A stretch of 8,104 nt of DNA from CAYVMN01 sp964452575 (GCA_964452575.1 CAYVMN010000198.1:1-8104); one strand, 5' to 3'; shown: positions 1 through 5,571, counted from the stretch's first letter. A program made the numbers and translations. Notes: generated by a model from the letters alone, not told the origin.

Positions 1-13
1 CATAGCAAAGCTT

Positions 14-40
14 GGACCATCCCGTCCTGCGGGAAGGTTT
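14..40 (+). repeat. Imperfect hairpin, possible REP-like element or terminator
   Basis: TCCCG (20-24) and CGGGA (30-34) pair around the 5-nt loop TCCTG. The stem extends past an A-A mismatch through ACC/GGT (16-18 with 36-38), with two possible G-U pairs beyond that. The bases after it are not a clean T-tract, so termination is uncertain. Its position next to RAYT transposase relics makes a REP-type hairpin an alternative. That reading is inference only. Confidence 0.3.
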
Positions 41-77
41 AAGGGGTTAATTAAAAATCAATAAGATTGCTCGTGAT

Positions 78-91
78 GGTCAGGTCCGACC
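78..91. repeat. Short palindrome GGTCCGACC, REP-like
   Basis: GGTC-C-GACC at 83-91 is a perfect 9-bp palindrome with a central unpaired base. It is preceded by another GGTC (78-81), giving GGTCAGGTCCGACC. Palindromes of this GGTC/GACC kind often flank REP-associated Y1 transposase genes, and a RAYT relic begins about 210 bp downstream. A single short copy cannot prove the relationship. I see no gene in positions 1-299. Confidence 0.35.
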
Positions 92-299
92 CACGACAGG
101 CGAGATTGGGATTGTAAGGCGCGACCTAGCCCCGCTTCAACTGTTGGCTACCATTCATATCCTACACCTCTATGTCATCTATCATCAATATCTTACATCT
201 ATGATAGCATGAATAGAGGGACGTTGTTGGTGAGCTTGACTTATAAGCTGACATTAGATATGTTATTGAAAAAGATTTCTGGAACGAGGTTGATCCAAA

Positions 300-545
300 A
301 TGCCCCGTGAAGCGCGAGTTAGATGCCCCTGGGACCGTTCGCTTGGTGGCTGGAGCGCGGCATTATCTATTTGGAAAGATAACGAAAGGCCCTTAACGGA
401 TGAGCAGGTTTCGAGGAGCGGAGAATTTGTTGAAAAGGTTATCAAAGAAGCGGATAAAAAGGTCCAATACCAGGTTTATGGAGCCCAGTTGAAGGGACGG
501 ATCAAGGAGGCAATTGAAAAGGCATGTCGTAAAGGGGTCCTCTAA
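300..545 (+). pseudogene. RAYT (REP-associated Y1) transposase, internally deleted relic
   Basis: The 81-residue ORF joins the two ends of a REP-associated tyrosine transposase (Y1_Tnp, HUH superfamily). Its N-terminus MPREAR is the usual RAYT opening. Shifting one base after that recovers LDAPGT, the normal continuation, so a frameshift lies near nt 319. From about residue 13 on, the sequence matches the family's C-terminal region: SLGGWSAALSIWK, then a DEQVSRSGEFVEKVIKEADKK block where intact proteins have DERILGSGEFVE-like sequence. Roughly 200 central residues are missing, including the HUH histidines and catalytic tyrosine, so it cannot transpose. GAGG lies about 10 nt before the ATG, so a short protein could still be made. 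The family assignment rests on remembered conserved blocks. It is the first of three RAYT relics here. Confidence 0.7.
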
Positions 546-593
546 GTAGTAAAATAATTTGATATTGAGTGTTCTTGGCAGTATATTGCGGCC

Positions 594-785
594 ATGCCCA
601 GCAAAGCTCGATTAGATACCCCCGGCCTCTTGTATCATGTCATGATAAGAGGAATAGAACGCCGTGAGATATTCAACGATGATAAGGATCTTGAAGGTCT
701 CATTGAACGGCTTTCTATTCTCCTGCCTGACACCAAGACCCGATGCTATGCATGGTCATTTTTATCGAATCATGCATTGTGTTGA
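594..785 (+). pseudogene. RAYT transposase, N-terminal fragment
   Basis: The 63-residue ORF is a clear RAYT/Y1 transposase N-terminus: MPSKARLDTPGLLYHVMIRG, then IERREIFNDD and an LIERLS helix, then CYAWSFLSNHAL. In intact members the last block reads like CYAW-x-PNHxHLLL, where H-x-H is the metal-binding HUH motif. Here the frame keeps the first histidine (NHA) but loses the second and ends in Cys-stop. About two thirds of the usual protein (roughly 230-320 aa) is absent, including the catalytic tyrosine region. There is no good Shine-Dalgarno before the ATG. I see no continuation of homology downstream in any frame, so this is a truncation and not a simple frameshift. It differs enough from the neighbouring relics to be a separate element. 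Confidence 0.75.
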
Positions 786-817
786 GCTCAACATAACGCG
801 TGATTGCTCATCAGTGC

Positions 818-981
818 CTACCCATAGCAGGGCGCAACCATCTCCTGAGGCAGCTTGGAGAGTCGCTCAAGAAAATCCCCTTCTGTTTGATTCCTCGGAT
901 GAGAATATGGTGCAGGGCGCCGGGTGCCTGTCTGCTTGCGGACACGCTCAGGCAGGCATCAATGGGGGCTTGACGTGGCAT
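818..981 (-). pseudogene. RAYT transposase N-terminus, decayed and interrupted
   Basis: On the minus strand from the ATG at 981 the reading is MPRQAPIDA, then ten foreign residues, then PGALHHILIRGIKQKGIF. This is the RAYT N-terminus MPRxARIDAPGALHHI with a 30-bp in-frame insert at 925-954. After GIF the frame breaks. A different minus frame continues the homology as LERLSKLPQEMVAPCYG and stops at 818-820, so a short deletion has removed part of the usual acidic segment. The stop falls at the conserved CYAW position, just before the HUH motif would begin. The gene is convergent with the plus-strand relic at 594-785. Both are broken near the same point but differ in sequence, so they are not one inverted duplication. 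Confidence 0.7.
925..954. repeat. 30-bp nested palindromic insert inside a transposase relic
   Basis: The element has ends TGCCTG (925-930) and CAGGCA (949-954), a perfect 6-bp inverted repeat. Inside lies a second one, TGTCTGC/GCGGACA (929-935 and 938-944), with one mismatch and a 2-nt TT loop. Removing exactly these 30 bp restores the normal RAYT reading IDA-PGALHH in the minus-strand relic. The element therefore has a precise insertion boundary and preserves the reading frame. It looks like a very small palindromic dispersed element. I cannot tell from one copy whether it is mobile. Confidence 0.6.
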
Positions 982-998
982 ATGAAAATGAGGATTAT
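970..998 (+). promoter_or_regulatory. Candidate sigma70 promoter for the alpha/beta hydrolase gene
   Basis: TTGACG (970-975), a 17-bp spacer and GATTAT (993-998) match the -35/-10 consensus at 5 of 6 and 4 of 6 positions. Transcription would begin near 1005, leaving a leader of about 48 nt before the ATG at 1053. The -35 box lies inside the first codons of the minus-strand transposase relic. It is a consensus match only. Confidence 0.4.
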
Positions 999-1052
999 CC
1001 ATTGAAAGTGGCACTGACCAATTGGCATCAATCATCATGCGAGAGGTAAGAA

Positions 1053-1739
1053 ATGAAACTAATATTCATTCACGGCTCCGGAGGTTGTAAAGAATCCTGG
1101 CAATACCAGACCCAATACTTCACCGGCTCCGAGGCGATTGACTTGCCCGGTCACCCGGTGGGCGAGCCTTGTCCAACCATTGACGATTACTCGGAATGGC
1201 TGCACGCTTATTTAAACGAAATTGGATATACAAACCTGGTCATAGCCGGCCATTCTCTGGGCGGGGGAATTGCACTTCTATACGGTCTGAAATATCCTGA
1301 AAACGTAAAGGGGCTGATCTGCGTTGGTAGTGGTGCACGGCTTCGAGTCCATCCCATGTACTTGGATGGCCTTCAAAAAGCCATAGAAGCCCCGGACAAT
1401 ACTCAAGCCCCTATTGTTAGTAACTTGAGCCTTATCGACCCGGAACTGGCGGAGATCATAAACCGCCGGATTGAAGAAAACGGCCTTCCGGTAATGTTGA
1501 ATGATCTTCGGGCTTGCGATAAATTTGATATAATGGGCAGGCTGACCGATATAGGTATCCCACTTTTAGCGGTCAGCGGCACGGAAGACGTCATGACCCC
1601 TCCCAAGTATTCGCAATACCTGGCCGATAATATGAGGAACGCCCGGGCAGTGATTATACAAGGGGGTACACACTTTGTTTTCGCGGAAAAGCCAGAAGAG
1701 GTCAACCGGGCGATTGAGGGTTTCTTAATAGAGCTTTAG
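1053..1739 (+). CDS. Alpha/beta hydrolase
   Basis: The 228-residue protein is a compact, complete alpha/beta-hydrolase-fold enzyme. It opens directly with the first core strand, KLIFIHGSGG; His7-Gly8 form the usual oxyanion-hole HG motif. The nucleophile elbow is GHSLGG with Ser68. The catalytic acid is probably Asp179 in SGTEDVMTPP, and the catalytic His is His207 in GGTHFVFAEKP. A lid segment of about 60 residues lies between roughly 100 and 160. There is no signal peptide or membrane segment, so it should be cytoplasmic. The start is well supported: GAGAGG lies 6 nt before the ATG. Substrate cannot be told from sequence; esters, thioesters and C-C bonds are all used in this fold. It stands alone on the plus strand, downstream of transposon debris and converging on the PIN cassette, so the neighbours suggest no pathway. 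Confidence 0.93.
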   Translation: MKLIFIHGSGGCKESWQYQTQYFTGSEAIDLPGHPVGEPCPTIDDYSEWLHAYLNEIGYTNLVIAGHSLGGGIALLYGLKYPENVKGLICVGSGARLRVHPMYLDGLQKAIEAPDNTQAPIVSNLSLIDPELAEIINRRIEENGLPVMLNDLRACDKFDIMGRLTDIGIPLLAVSGTEDVMTPPKYSQYLADNMRNARAVIIQGGTHFVFAEKPEEVNRAIEGFLIEL

Positions 1740-1912
1740 CCTCTTTATCCGTTAGCAGAAGGCAGGCCAACAAATTTTAATAGGAATATATGACGTACAC
1801 AAGATAATAAGTCTATAGGGGAAGTTGGTCATGGTAGACGGTATGCGCCTAGGATGAGCCGGGCACTGTGACACCCGACACCTCCTGGAGAAGGCCCAAA
1901 GAGCTTGTGGTG

Positions 1913-2475
1913 CTACCCAGGCGGCTTTTCCGAAAATATCCTTTTGAAGTCCCTCCGAAATGATTTGGGTATATCATTCTGATAGCCCCAGTAAGAGACT
2001 ATAGCCCTGATCTGTTTCCTCTCCACAAGCCCACTATCCATCATCAATTTCATGAGCTCCAGTGTCTTGTATGTCTTAATTTCGAACTCCTCTGCGACCT
2101 CCAGCATTTCTGAATCATCAGTTACAACCGGGATTTTCAGCACATAGGCGTATGCCAGCCCAATGATATCCACTTCAGAAACGCTGAATTGACTATCTCT
2201 GGCAAACTCTCTGATGAAAAAAAGGCGTGGTTGATTTCCGAGCGCTGTCTCGGATTTGGAGAGAAACAGTCCTTTCTGTTATCGCCATACTCCTGTTGGC
2301 TGACCCAGAAGAATTTATTTTTCAGGGTTGCGCTCTTCTCATACTCTTCGTCCAATTCCTTTATGACGCCAAGGCAGTGTTTCTCTCTTCCAAAAGGGGT
2401 CTTCAATAGAGGGCGAATGCTCTGGGCAAGTCTGAAATAAGCACAGGAATCTACAATGATATTGCAGGAGGGCAT
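1913..2475 (-). pseudogene. PIN-domain nuclease, frameshifted; partner of the XRE-ImmA gene
   Basis: Two overlapping minus-strand frames together make one PIN-domain protein of about 187 residues. The first frame begins MPSCNIIVDSCAYFRLA with Asp9 and has VIKELDEEY with Glu40. The second supplies SEVDIIGLAYAYVLKIPVVTDDSEM, with the third and fourth acidic positions. These four acids are the metal-binding set of PIN ribonucleases. The frames join at a run of seven A/T (2217-2223): one extra base, or two fewer, gives HAFF(F)IREFARDSQFSVSEVD without a stop. As written, the first frame runs on to a stop at 2137 and yields 112 residues lacking half the active site. The ATG overlaps the upstream stop (TAATG), which implies translational coupling. 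The break may be real, a homopolymer sequencing error, or less likely recoding. PIN proteins are typically toxins of VapBC-type modules; that role here is inferred. Confidence 0.75.
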
Positions 2476-3623
2476 TAGCAGAGTTCTTCATACAGGTATT
2501 GAGCATCTGCCAGCGGCAAATTGAGAAGACTCTGGATAAACCCGGCAGACTTCTTGTTATCTCTTAGAAATGATATCAATGCGTCAAAGAAGGGGCTCTG
2601 AAATACCTCCTTCGAGCAGGACATATATTCGGCGGCCGTAGGTTTCTTGTTTTCAAATAAATACTGCGAGACAATATGAAACTGCCTGTTAAAAACCGTC
2701 GTGGCCTTGTAGATTGCCTTATCCGTCTCAAGGTCGATTTCAGGTTTGCTTTTATATATCGCATACTTATTGATCTCATAGTAGACGGTCAGGGGTGAAA
2801 CGACCAATTTTTCGGCGATTTCCTTTAGCCGATTGATCTGTTTGGGGATACTGCCCAGTTCCCGCATCCGAATATATTCGTTTTCGGCAGCCTCTTTGTT
2901 AATCAGAAGGGCTCCTGCAAAGCCGTCCGCAAAGTCCTCCGCGTCGTCGCCTTTCAGATCAGGGGATTTGACATGTCCCAACTCGTGCGCCATCCAGAAC
3001 TTAAAATCATGTATCCTGCTGTCCAGGTTCAGATAGATCCACGTTGTCATGGTCTTGGGAAGATAAATGTGCAAGGCATTTTCATGCTGGTCTCTTGTAC
3101 CCCAAAAAACCGGTATAATGACGGCATGATACTGATTGAAGAAAGATATGAGGCTCTGAAAAGAAATCTCCCCTCTCCCAATACCACCAATCTCTTTTCT
3201 TATCTCCTGGGTAAGTTGATGAAGATATTCATAATCCTGCTTTGGATCAATCAAAGAAGGAGGGCGAGAAAAATGGTCGAAGGGGAGATAAGGCACAAGC
3301 TTTTCCAAGAGAGAGCCCATGTATTTGGCGGACTCGATATAGTCCTTTGAAATTTTATGCCTGCCCTTCTTCCTGAAGGCGATGATCGGTTCATCCTCAG
3401 TCGGAATTCTTATCACAATTTCATCAAAAGAAAGTTCCAACAGTTTTGCGAGCCTCAAGAGTTTTTCAGGGCGAGGAAATTTTCCCTTTTTCATCCAGTT
3501 TGAAATAATTTGCCGGGAGACACCCAGTTCTGAGGCCAATTTCGCCTGAGTTAAACCCATTGAATCAAGTTTTTCGCTGATTTTCTTTATGTTTAATTCC
3601 TTATTGGGCCGTTTGCTTTGCAT
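2475..3623 (-). CDS. XRE-family HTH regulator fused to ImmA/IrrE-type metallopeptidase
   Basis: The 382-residue protein has two recognisable parts. Residues about 13-70 form an XRE (lambda-repressor-like) helix-turn-helix, with LTQAKLASELGVSRQIISNW as the core. Residues about 155-260 hold an ImmA/IrrE (COG2856, DUF955) zinc peptidase domain: HELGH at 213-217, followed by E229 in EDFADGFAGALL as the probable third zinc ligand. The C-terminal 120 residues are helical and not assigned. In known cases (ImmA of ICEBs1, Deinococcus IrrE) such peptidases cleave an XRE-type repressor; here both domains sit in one chain. GGAG lies 5 nt before the ATG at 3623, which supports the start. The stop overlaps the ATG of a PIN-domain gene, so the pair looks like an operon, with this protein as the regulator or antitoxin-like component. 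Upstream palindromic and direct-repeat DNA suggests self-regulation. Confidence 0.92.
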   Translation of the reverse strand: MQSKRPNKELNIKKISEKLDSMGLTQAKLASELGVSRQIISNWMKKGKFPRPEKLLRLAKLLELSFDEIVIRIPTEDEPIIAFRKKGRHKISKDYIESAKYMGSLLEKLVPYLPFDHFSRPPSLIDPKQDYEYLHQLTQEIRKEIGGIGRGEISFQSLISFFNQYHAVIIPVFWGTRDQHENALHIYLPKTMTTWIYLNLDSRIHDFKFWMAHELGHVKSPDLKGDDAEDFADGFAGALLINKEAAENEYIRMRELGSIPKQINRLKEIAEKLVVSPLTVYYEINKYAIYKSKPEIDLETDKAIYKATTVFNRQFHIVSQYLFENKKPTAAEYMSCSKEVFQSPFFDALISFLRDNKKSAGFIQSLLNLPLADAQYLYEELC

Positions 3624-3638
3624 AATGTCTCCGGATAT

Positions 3639-3649
3639 ACAGAATCTGT
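3639..3649. promoter_or_regulatory. Perfect palindrome ACAGAATCTGT, candidate operator
   Basis: ACAGA-A-TCTGT is an 11-bp perfect inverted repeat about 16 nt upstream of the start codon of the XRE-ImmA gene. XRE dimers bind short palindromes of this kind close to their own start. No binding data can be read from sequence, so the operator role is inference. Confidence 0.4.
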
Positions 3650-3734
3650 TGATCAGGCATAAATAAACCTATCAAAGGCAGGATGGAACGACAGAAGATG
3701 TCAATAGACGGTTGAAATGAATTAGTTGGGTGGG

Positions 3735-3763
3735 ACAGTAATCAATCTGTCAACTTTTGTCAA
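3735..3763 (-). promoter_or_regulatory. Candidate promoter of the XRE-ImmA/PIN operon with GTTGACA repeats
   Basis: On the minus strand, TTGACA (3758-3763), a 17-bp spacer and TACTGT (3735-3740) form a promoter-like pair; the -10 is weak. The heptamer GTTGACA occurs twice, at 3758-3764 and 3748-3754, exactly 10 bp apart, so both copies face the same side of the helix. A further TTGACA lies at 3699-3704. The leader would be roughly 105 nt. The repeats could be regulator sites, alternative -35 boxes, or both. Confidence 0.4.
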
Positions 3764-3826
3764 CAAAAAAGATGGGCTGAGTAATCGTGCCTTGCAGCTT
3801 GCCGTGACCTAACTGTAAAGCAGCAA

Positions 3827-3845
3827 AGAGCCGGAGGTCGGCTCT
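3827..3845 (-). terminator. Hairpin downstream of thiC, probable terminator
   Basis: AGAGCCG and CGGCTCT form a perfect 7-bp stem around the 5-nt loop. On the minus strand, about 75 nt past the thiC stop, it is followed by TTTGCTGCTTT, a weak T-rich tract. It lies between thiC and the candidate promoter of the XRE-ImmA operon, where a terminator would be expected. The poor T-tract keeps the confidence moderate. Confidence 0.45.
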
Positions 3846-3871
3846 AATGAATGTATTCTTTGCCGTCAGTA

Positions 3872-3894
3872 CCCCCTCTCTTTCGCAAAGGGGG
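3872..3894. repeat. Palindromic repeat CCCCCT...AGGGGG
   Basis: CCCCCT (3872-3877) and AGGGGG (3889-3894) flank an inner CTTT-CGC-AAA, giving a strong hairpin, followed by GATTGAGGGAGA. Sequences of the type CCCCTTTGCGAAAGGGGGATTGAGGG recur as dispersed palindromes in many environmental bacterial genomes; I recall this and have not searched. Only 25 nt past the thiC stop, it may also help end that transcript. Confidence 0.45.
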
Positions 3895-3919
3895 ATTGAG
3901 GGAGATCTCTAACCTGATG

Positions 3920-5209
3920 CTATGCCGCTCTGGACCTTTTTGCAGGCCGGCGTGAAAGCCTTACCGCACACAGTTCACCGCACATGGTGCAGGTCTCTCT
4001 ATCCGCACTCAGGCTCATCCTCTCACGTGCCCAGTCCGGATCGACGGCTTGAGACAGCATCCCGTCCCAGTTGAGGTCGCGACGATAGACGGACATCTGC
4101 CGGTCCCGATCCATCGCGCCCCGGATTCCCTTCGCAATGTCCGCGGAATGCCCGGCAATTCGCGCAGCAATCACTCCAGCTCGCACATCATCCCGATCGG
4201 GAATACACAGATGTTCCGCTGGCGTCACATAGCAGAGAAAATCAGCACCCGCAGCAGCGGCTATTGCCCCTCCAATGGCCCCAGTGATATGGTCGTAGCC
4301 CGGAGCGATATCGGTGGTCAGGGGGCCCAAGAGGTAAAAGGGGGCTCCGTCACAGAGGCGCTTTTCCATGATCACATTGGCCACCACCTGGTCCAAGGGC
4401 ACATGGCCCGGCCCCTCTATCATCACCTGCACTCCCCGGGCACGGGCACGACGCGCCAGCTCTCCGAGCACGATGAGCTCCTCCACCTGGGGCCCATCGG
4501 TGGCATCCACCACAGTTCCGGGGCGGAACCCATCTCCCAGGCTAAGAGTCACATCATACGTGTGCGCGATGTCAAGGAGGGCATCAAAATCTTCGTAAAG
4601 GGGGTTTTCCTTATTGTTCTTTTCCATCCAGTGCATGAGAATGGACCCCCCCCGGCTTACCGACGGCATGAGCCGCTCGTAATAATCCAGCCGTCGAACC
4701 ACACCCCTGGTCACACCGCAGTGAACCGTGATGTAATCGAGTCCTTCGGCACACTGCCTCTCAATACTCCTGAACAGCTCATCAGGGTCCATTTTACTAA
4801 GGGGCTGGCCTTCTTGCTGCAATCTGGTAGCCGGCGCATAGATCGGTACCGCGCCCACCATCACCGGAGAACGTTCCAGCACCATCCGTCTGATTTCACC
4901 AAAATCAGGGCCCGTGGAAAGATCCATGACCGAATCCGCCCCGGCCGATACGGCCGCCTCTAGTTTTTCAGTCTCGCGATCTATGCCGCTGCATGGTGCG
5001 CTGGTGCCGATGTTGGCATTGACTTTCGTTCGTAGCCCTTCCCCGATGGCCATGATCCGGTCAAACCGGCGACCCTTATTCTTCGGAAGAACCGCGCGTC
5101 CCGAGGCAATGAGCTCCCGCAGTTTTTCTGGGCCGATGTTTTCTGCGGCAGCGGCCTTTCCTATCTCGGGACTGACCTTACCCGCCCTGGCCATGTCTAA
5201 CTGTGTCAT
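3920..5209 (-). CDS. thiC: Phosphomethylpyrimidine synthase ThiC
   Basis: ThiC is a radical SAM enzyme that rearranges 5-aminoimidazole ribotide (AIR) into HMP phosphate, the pyrimidine half of thiamin; it acts in the cytoplasm. The 429-residue form here lacks the long N-terminal extension of the enterobacterial enzyme, as in many anaerobes and archaea. Visible landmarks are MTQLDMARAGKVSPE at the start, LRTKVNANIGTS (59-70), DLSTGPDFGEIR (96-107), a YITVHCGVTR block (159-168), LSLGDGFRPG (222-231), EGPGHVPLDQV (265-275) and GPLTTDIAPGYDHIT (295-309). The C-terminal cluster motif is C407-x2-C410-x3-C414. The start was chosen because AGGAGA lies 7 nt before the ATG at 5209; an ATG at 5215 is too close to it, and any start further out would lie in the riboswitch. 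Expression is controlled by the upstream TPP riboswitch. No other thiamin gene is in the window. Confidence 0.97.
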   Translation of the reverse strand: MTQLDMARAGKVSPEIGKAAAAENIGPEKLRELIASGRAVLPKNKGRRFDRIMAIGEGLRTKVNANIGTSAPCSGIDRETEKLEAAVSAGADSVMDLSTGPDFGEIRRMVLERSPVMVGAVPIYAPATRLQQEGQPLSKMDPDELFRSIERQCAEGLDYITVHCGVTRGVVRRLDYYERLMPSVSRGGSILMHWMEKNNKENPLYEDFDALLDIAHTYDVTLSLGDGFRPGTVVDATDGPQVEELIVLGELARRARARGVQVMIEGPGHVPLDQVVANVIMEKRLCDGAPFYLLGPLTTDIAPGYDHITGAIGGAIAAAAGADFLCYVTPAEHLCIPDRDDVRAGVIAARIAGHSADIAKGIRGAMDRDRQMSVYRRDLNWDGMLSQAVDPDWARERMSLSADRETCTMCGELCAVRLSRRPAKRSRAA

Positions 5210-5222
5210 TTTCATGTCTCCT

Positions 5223-5255
5223 AAAAAAATAAGACTGCTCTGAAGAGGAGCAGCC
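5223..5255 (-). terminator. Riboswitch-controlled intrinsic terminator in the thiC leader
   Basis: On the minus strand GGCTGCTC and GAGCAGTC form an 8-bp stem (one G-U) around a 7-nt loop, followed directly by TTATTTTTTT. It sits between the TPP aptamer and the thiC Shine-Dalgarno, which begins right after the T-tract. This is the expected expression platform for TPP-induced premature termination. I did not find a strong antiterminator pairing by eye. Confidence 0.85.
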
Positions 5256-5280
5256 TCAGGTGATACAACCAATTCCGCGC

Positions 5281-5353
5281 CGATTCCTCCGCCAGCATTA
5301 CCTGGTTCAGGTTCAGGGGTCTCTTCTCAGCCCTCCCCGGGCACCCCCTCGAC
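5281..5353 (-). promoter_or_regulatory. TPP riboswitch aptamer (THI element)
   Basis: Minus-strand sequence matches the THI-box consensus in order: GGGGGTGCC, then the conserved CTGAGA (5324-5329), then ACCCCTGAACCTG, then GGTAATGCTGGCGGAGGAA. GGGGT pairs with ACCCC (P2), GCCC with GGGC forms a short P3, and a CTGG-TAATG-CTGG hairpin with G-U pairs forms P5. Thiamin pyrophosphate binds this fold and lowers thiC expression. The aptamer begins about 10 nt after the predicted transcription start and is followed by an intrinsic terminator, so control is probably at transcription elongation. Confidence 0.95.
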
Positions 5354-5369
5354 CGCTATCTTCTCAGAT

Positions 5370-5399
5370 ATTTTAAGTCCGAATAGGTCCGTCTGTCAA
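5370..5399 (-). promoter_or_regulatory. Sigma70-type promoter of the thiC riboswitch transcript
   Basis: TTGACA (5394-5399), an 18-bp spacer and TAAAAT (5370-5375) are a full -35 match and a 5-of-6 -10 match. Transcription would start near 5362, just upstream of the TPP aptamer. This spacing between promoter, aptamer, terminator and gene makes a coherent unit. It also argues that the 61-codon reading frame crossing this region (5356-5541) is not a gene. Confidence 0.75.
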
Positions 5400-5571
5400 C
5401 CCGTGGTTCGATTTTATCTCCATCCAACCATTTCTGAAGAGGGTAGAACCCGGGGGAGATAAAAAGCCATGGGCAGAGCAGCCCGCTTCTGCCAGGTGAT
5501 CTCAAATTAGCATAAGTCAAGGCCACTGAATCGACGACCATGGCGGAGGCCTCACAGTTGTTCCTTGAGAC

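Noticed and set aside
664..1005. 113-codon plus-strand frame across the transposase relics
   Set aside because: It runs out of frame through two RAYT relics with clear homology in other frames, and has no motif of its own.
1858..1880. GGGCAC...ACACCC inverted-repeat-like stretch between the convergent hydrolase and PIN genes
   Set aside because: The stem is only three good pairs with poor internal pairing, and there is no T-tract on either strand, so I do not call a terminator.
2973..3350. 125-codon plus-strand frame opposite the XRE-ImmA gene
   Set aside because: The minus-strand gene has HTH and HELGH motifs across the same DNA; this frame shows none.
4049..4963. 304-codon plus-strand frame opposite thiC
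   Set aside because: It is the antisense shadow of a high-GC, well-conserved thiC. The composition (many His, Pro and Arg) is typical of a reverse-complement artefact.
5356..5541. 61-codon minus-strand reading frame between the HAD stub and the thiC leader
   Set aside because: The thiC -35/-10 pair lies inside it, it has no Shine-Dalgarno, and I recognise no conserved motif. It is more likely promoter DNA or decayed sequence than a gene.
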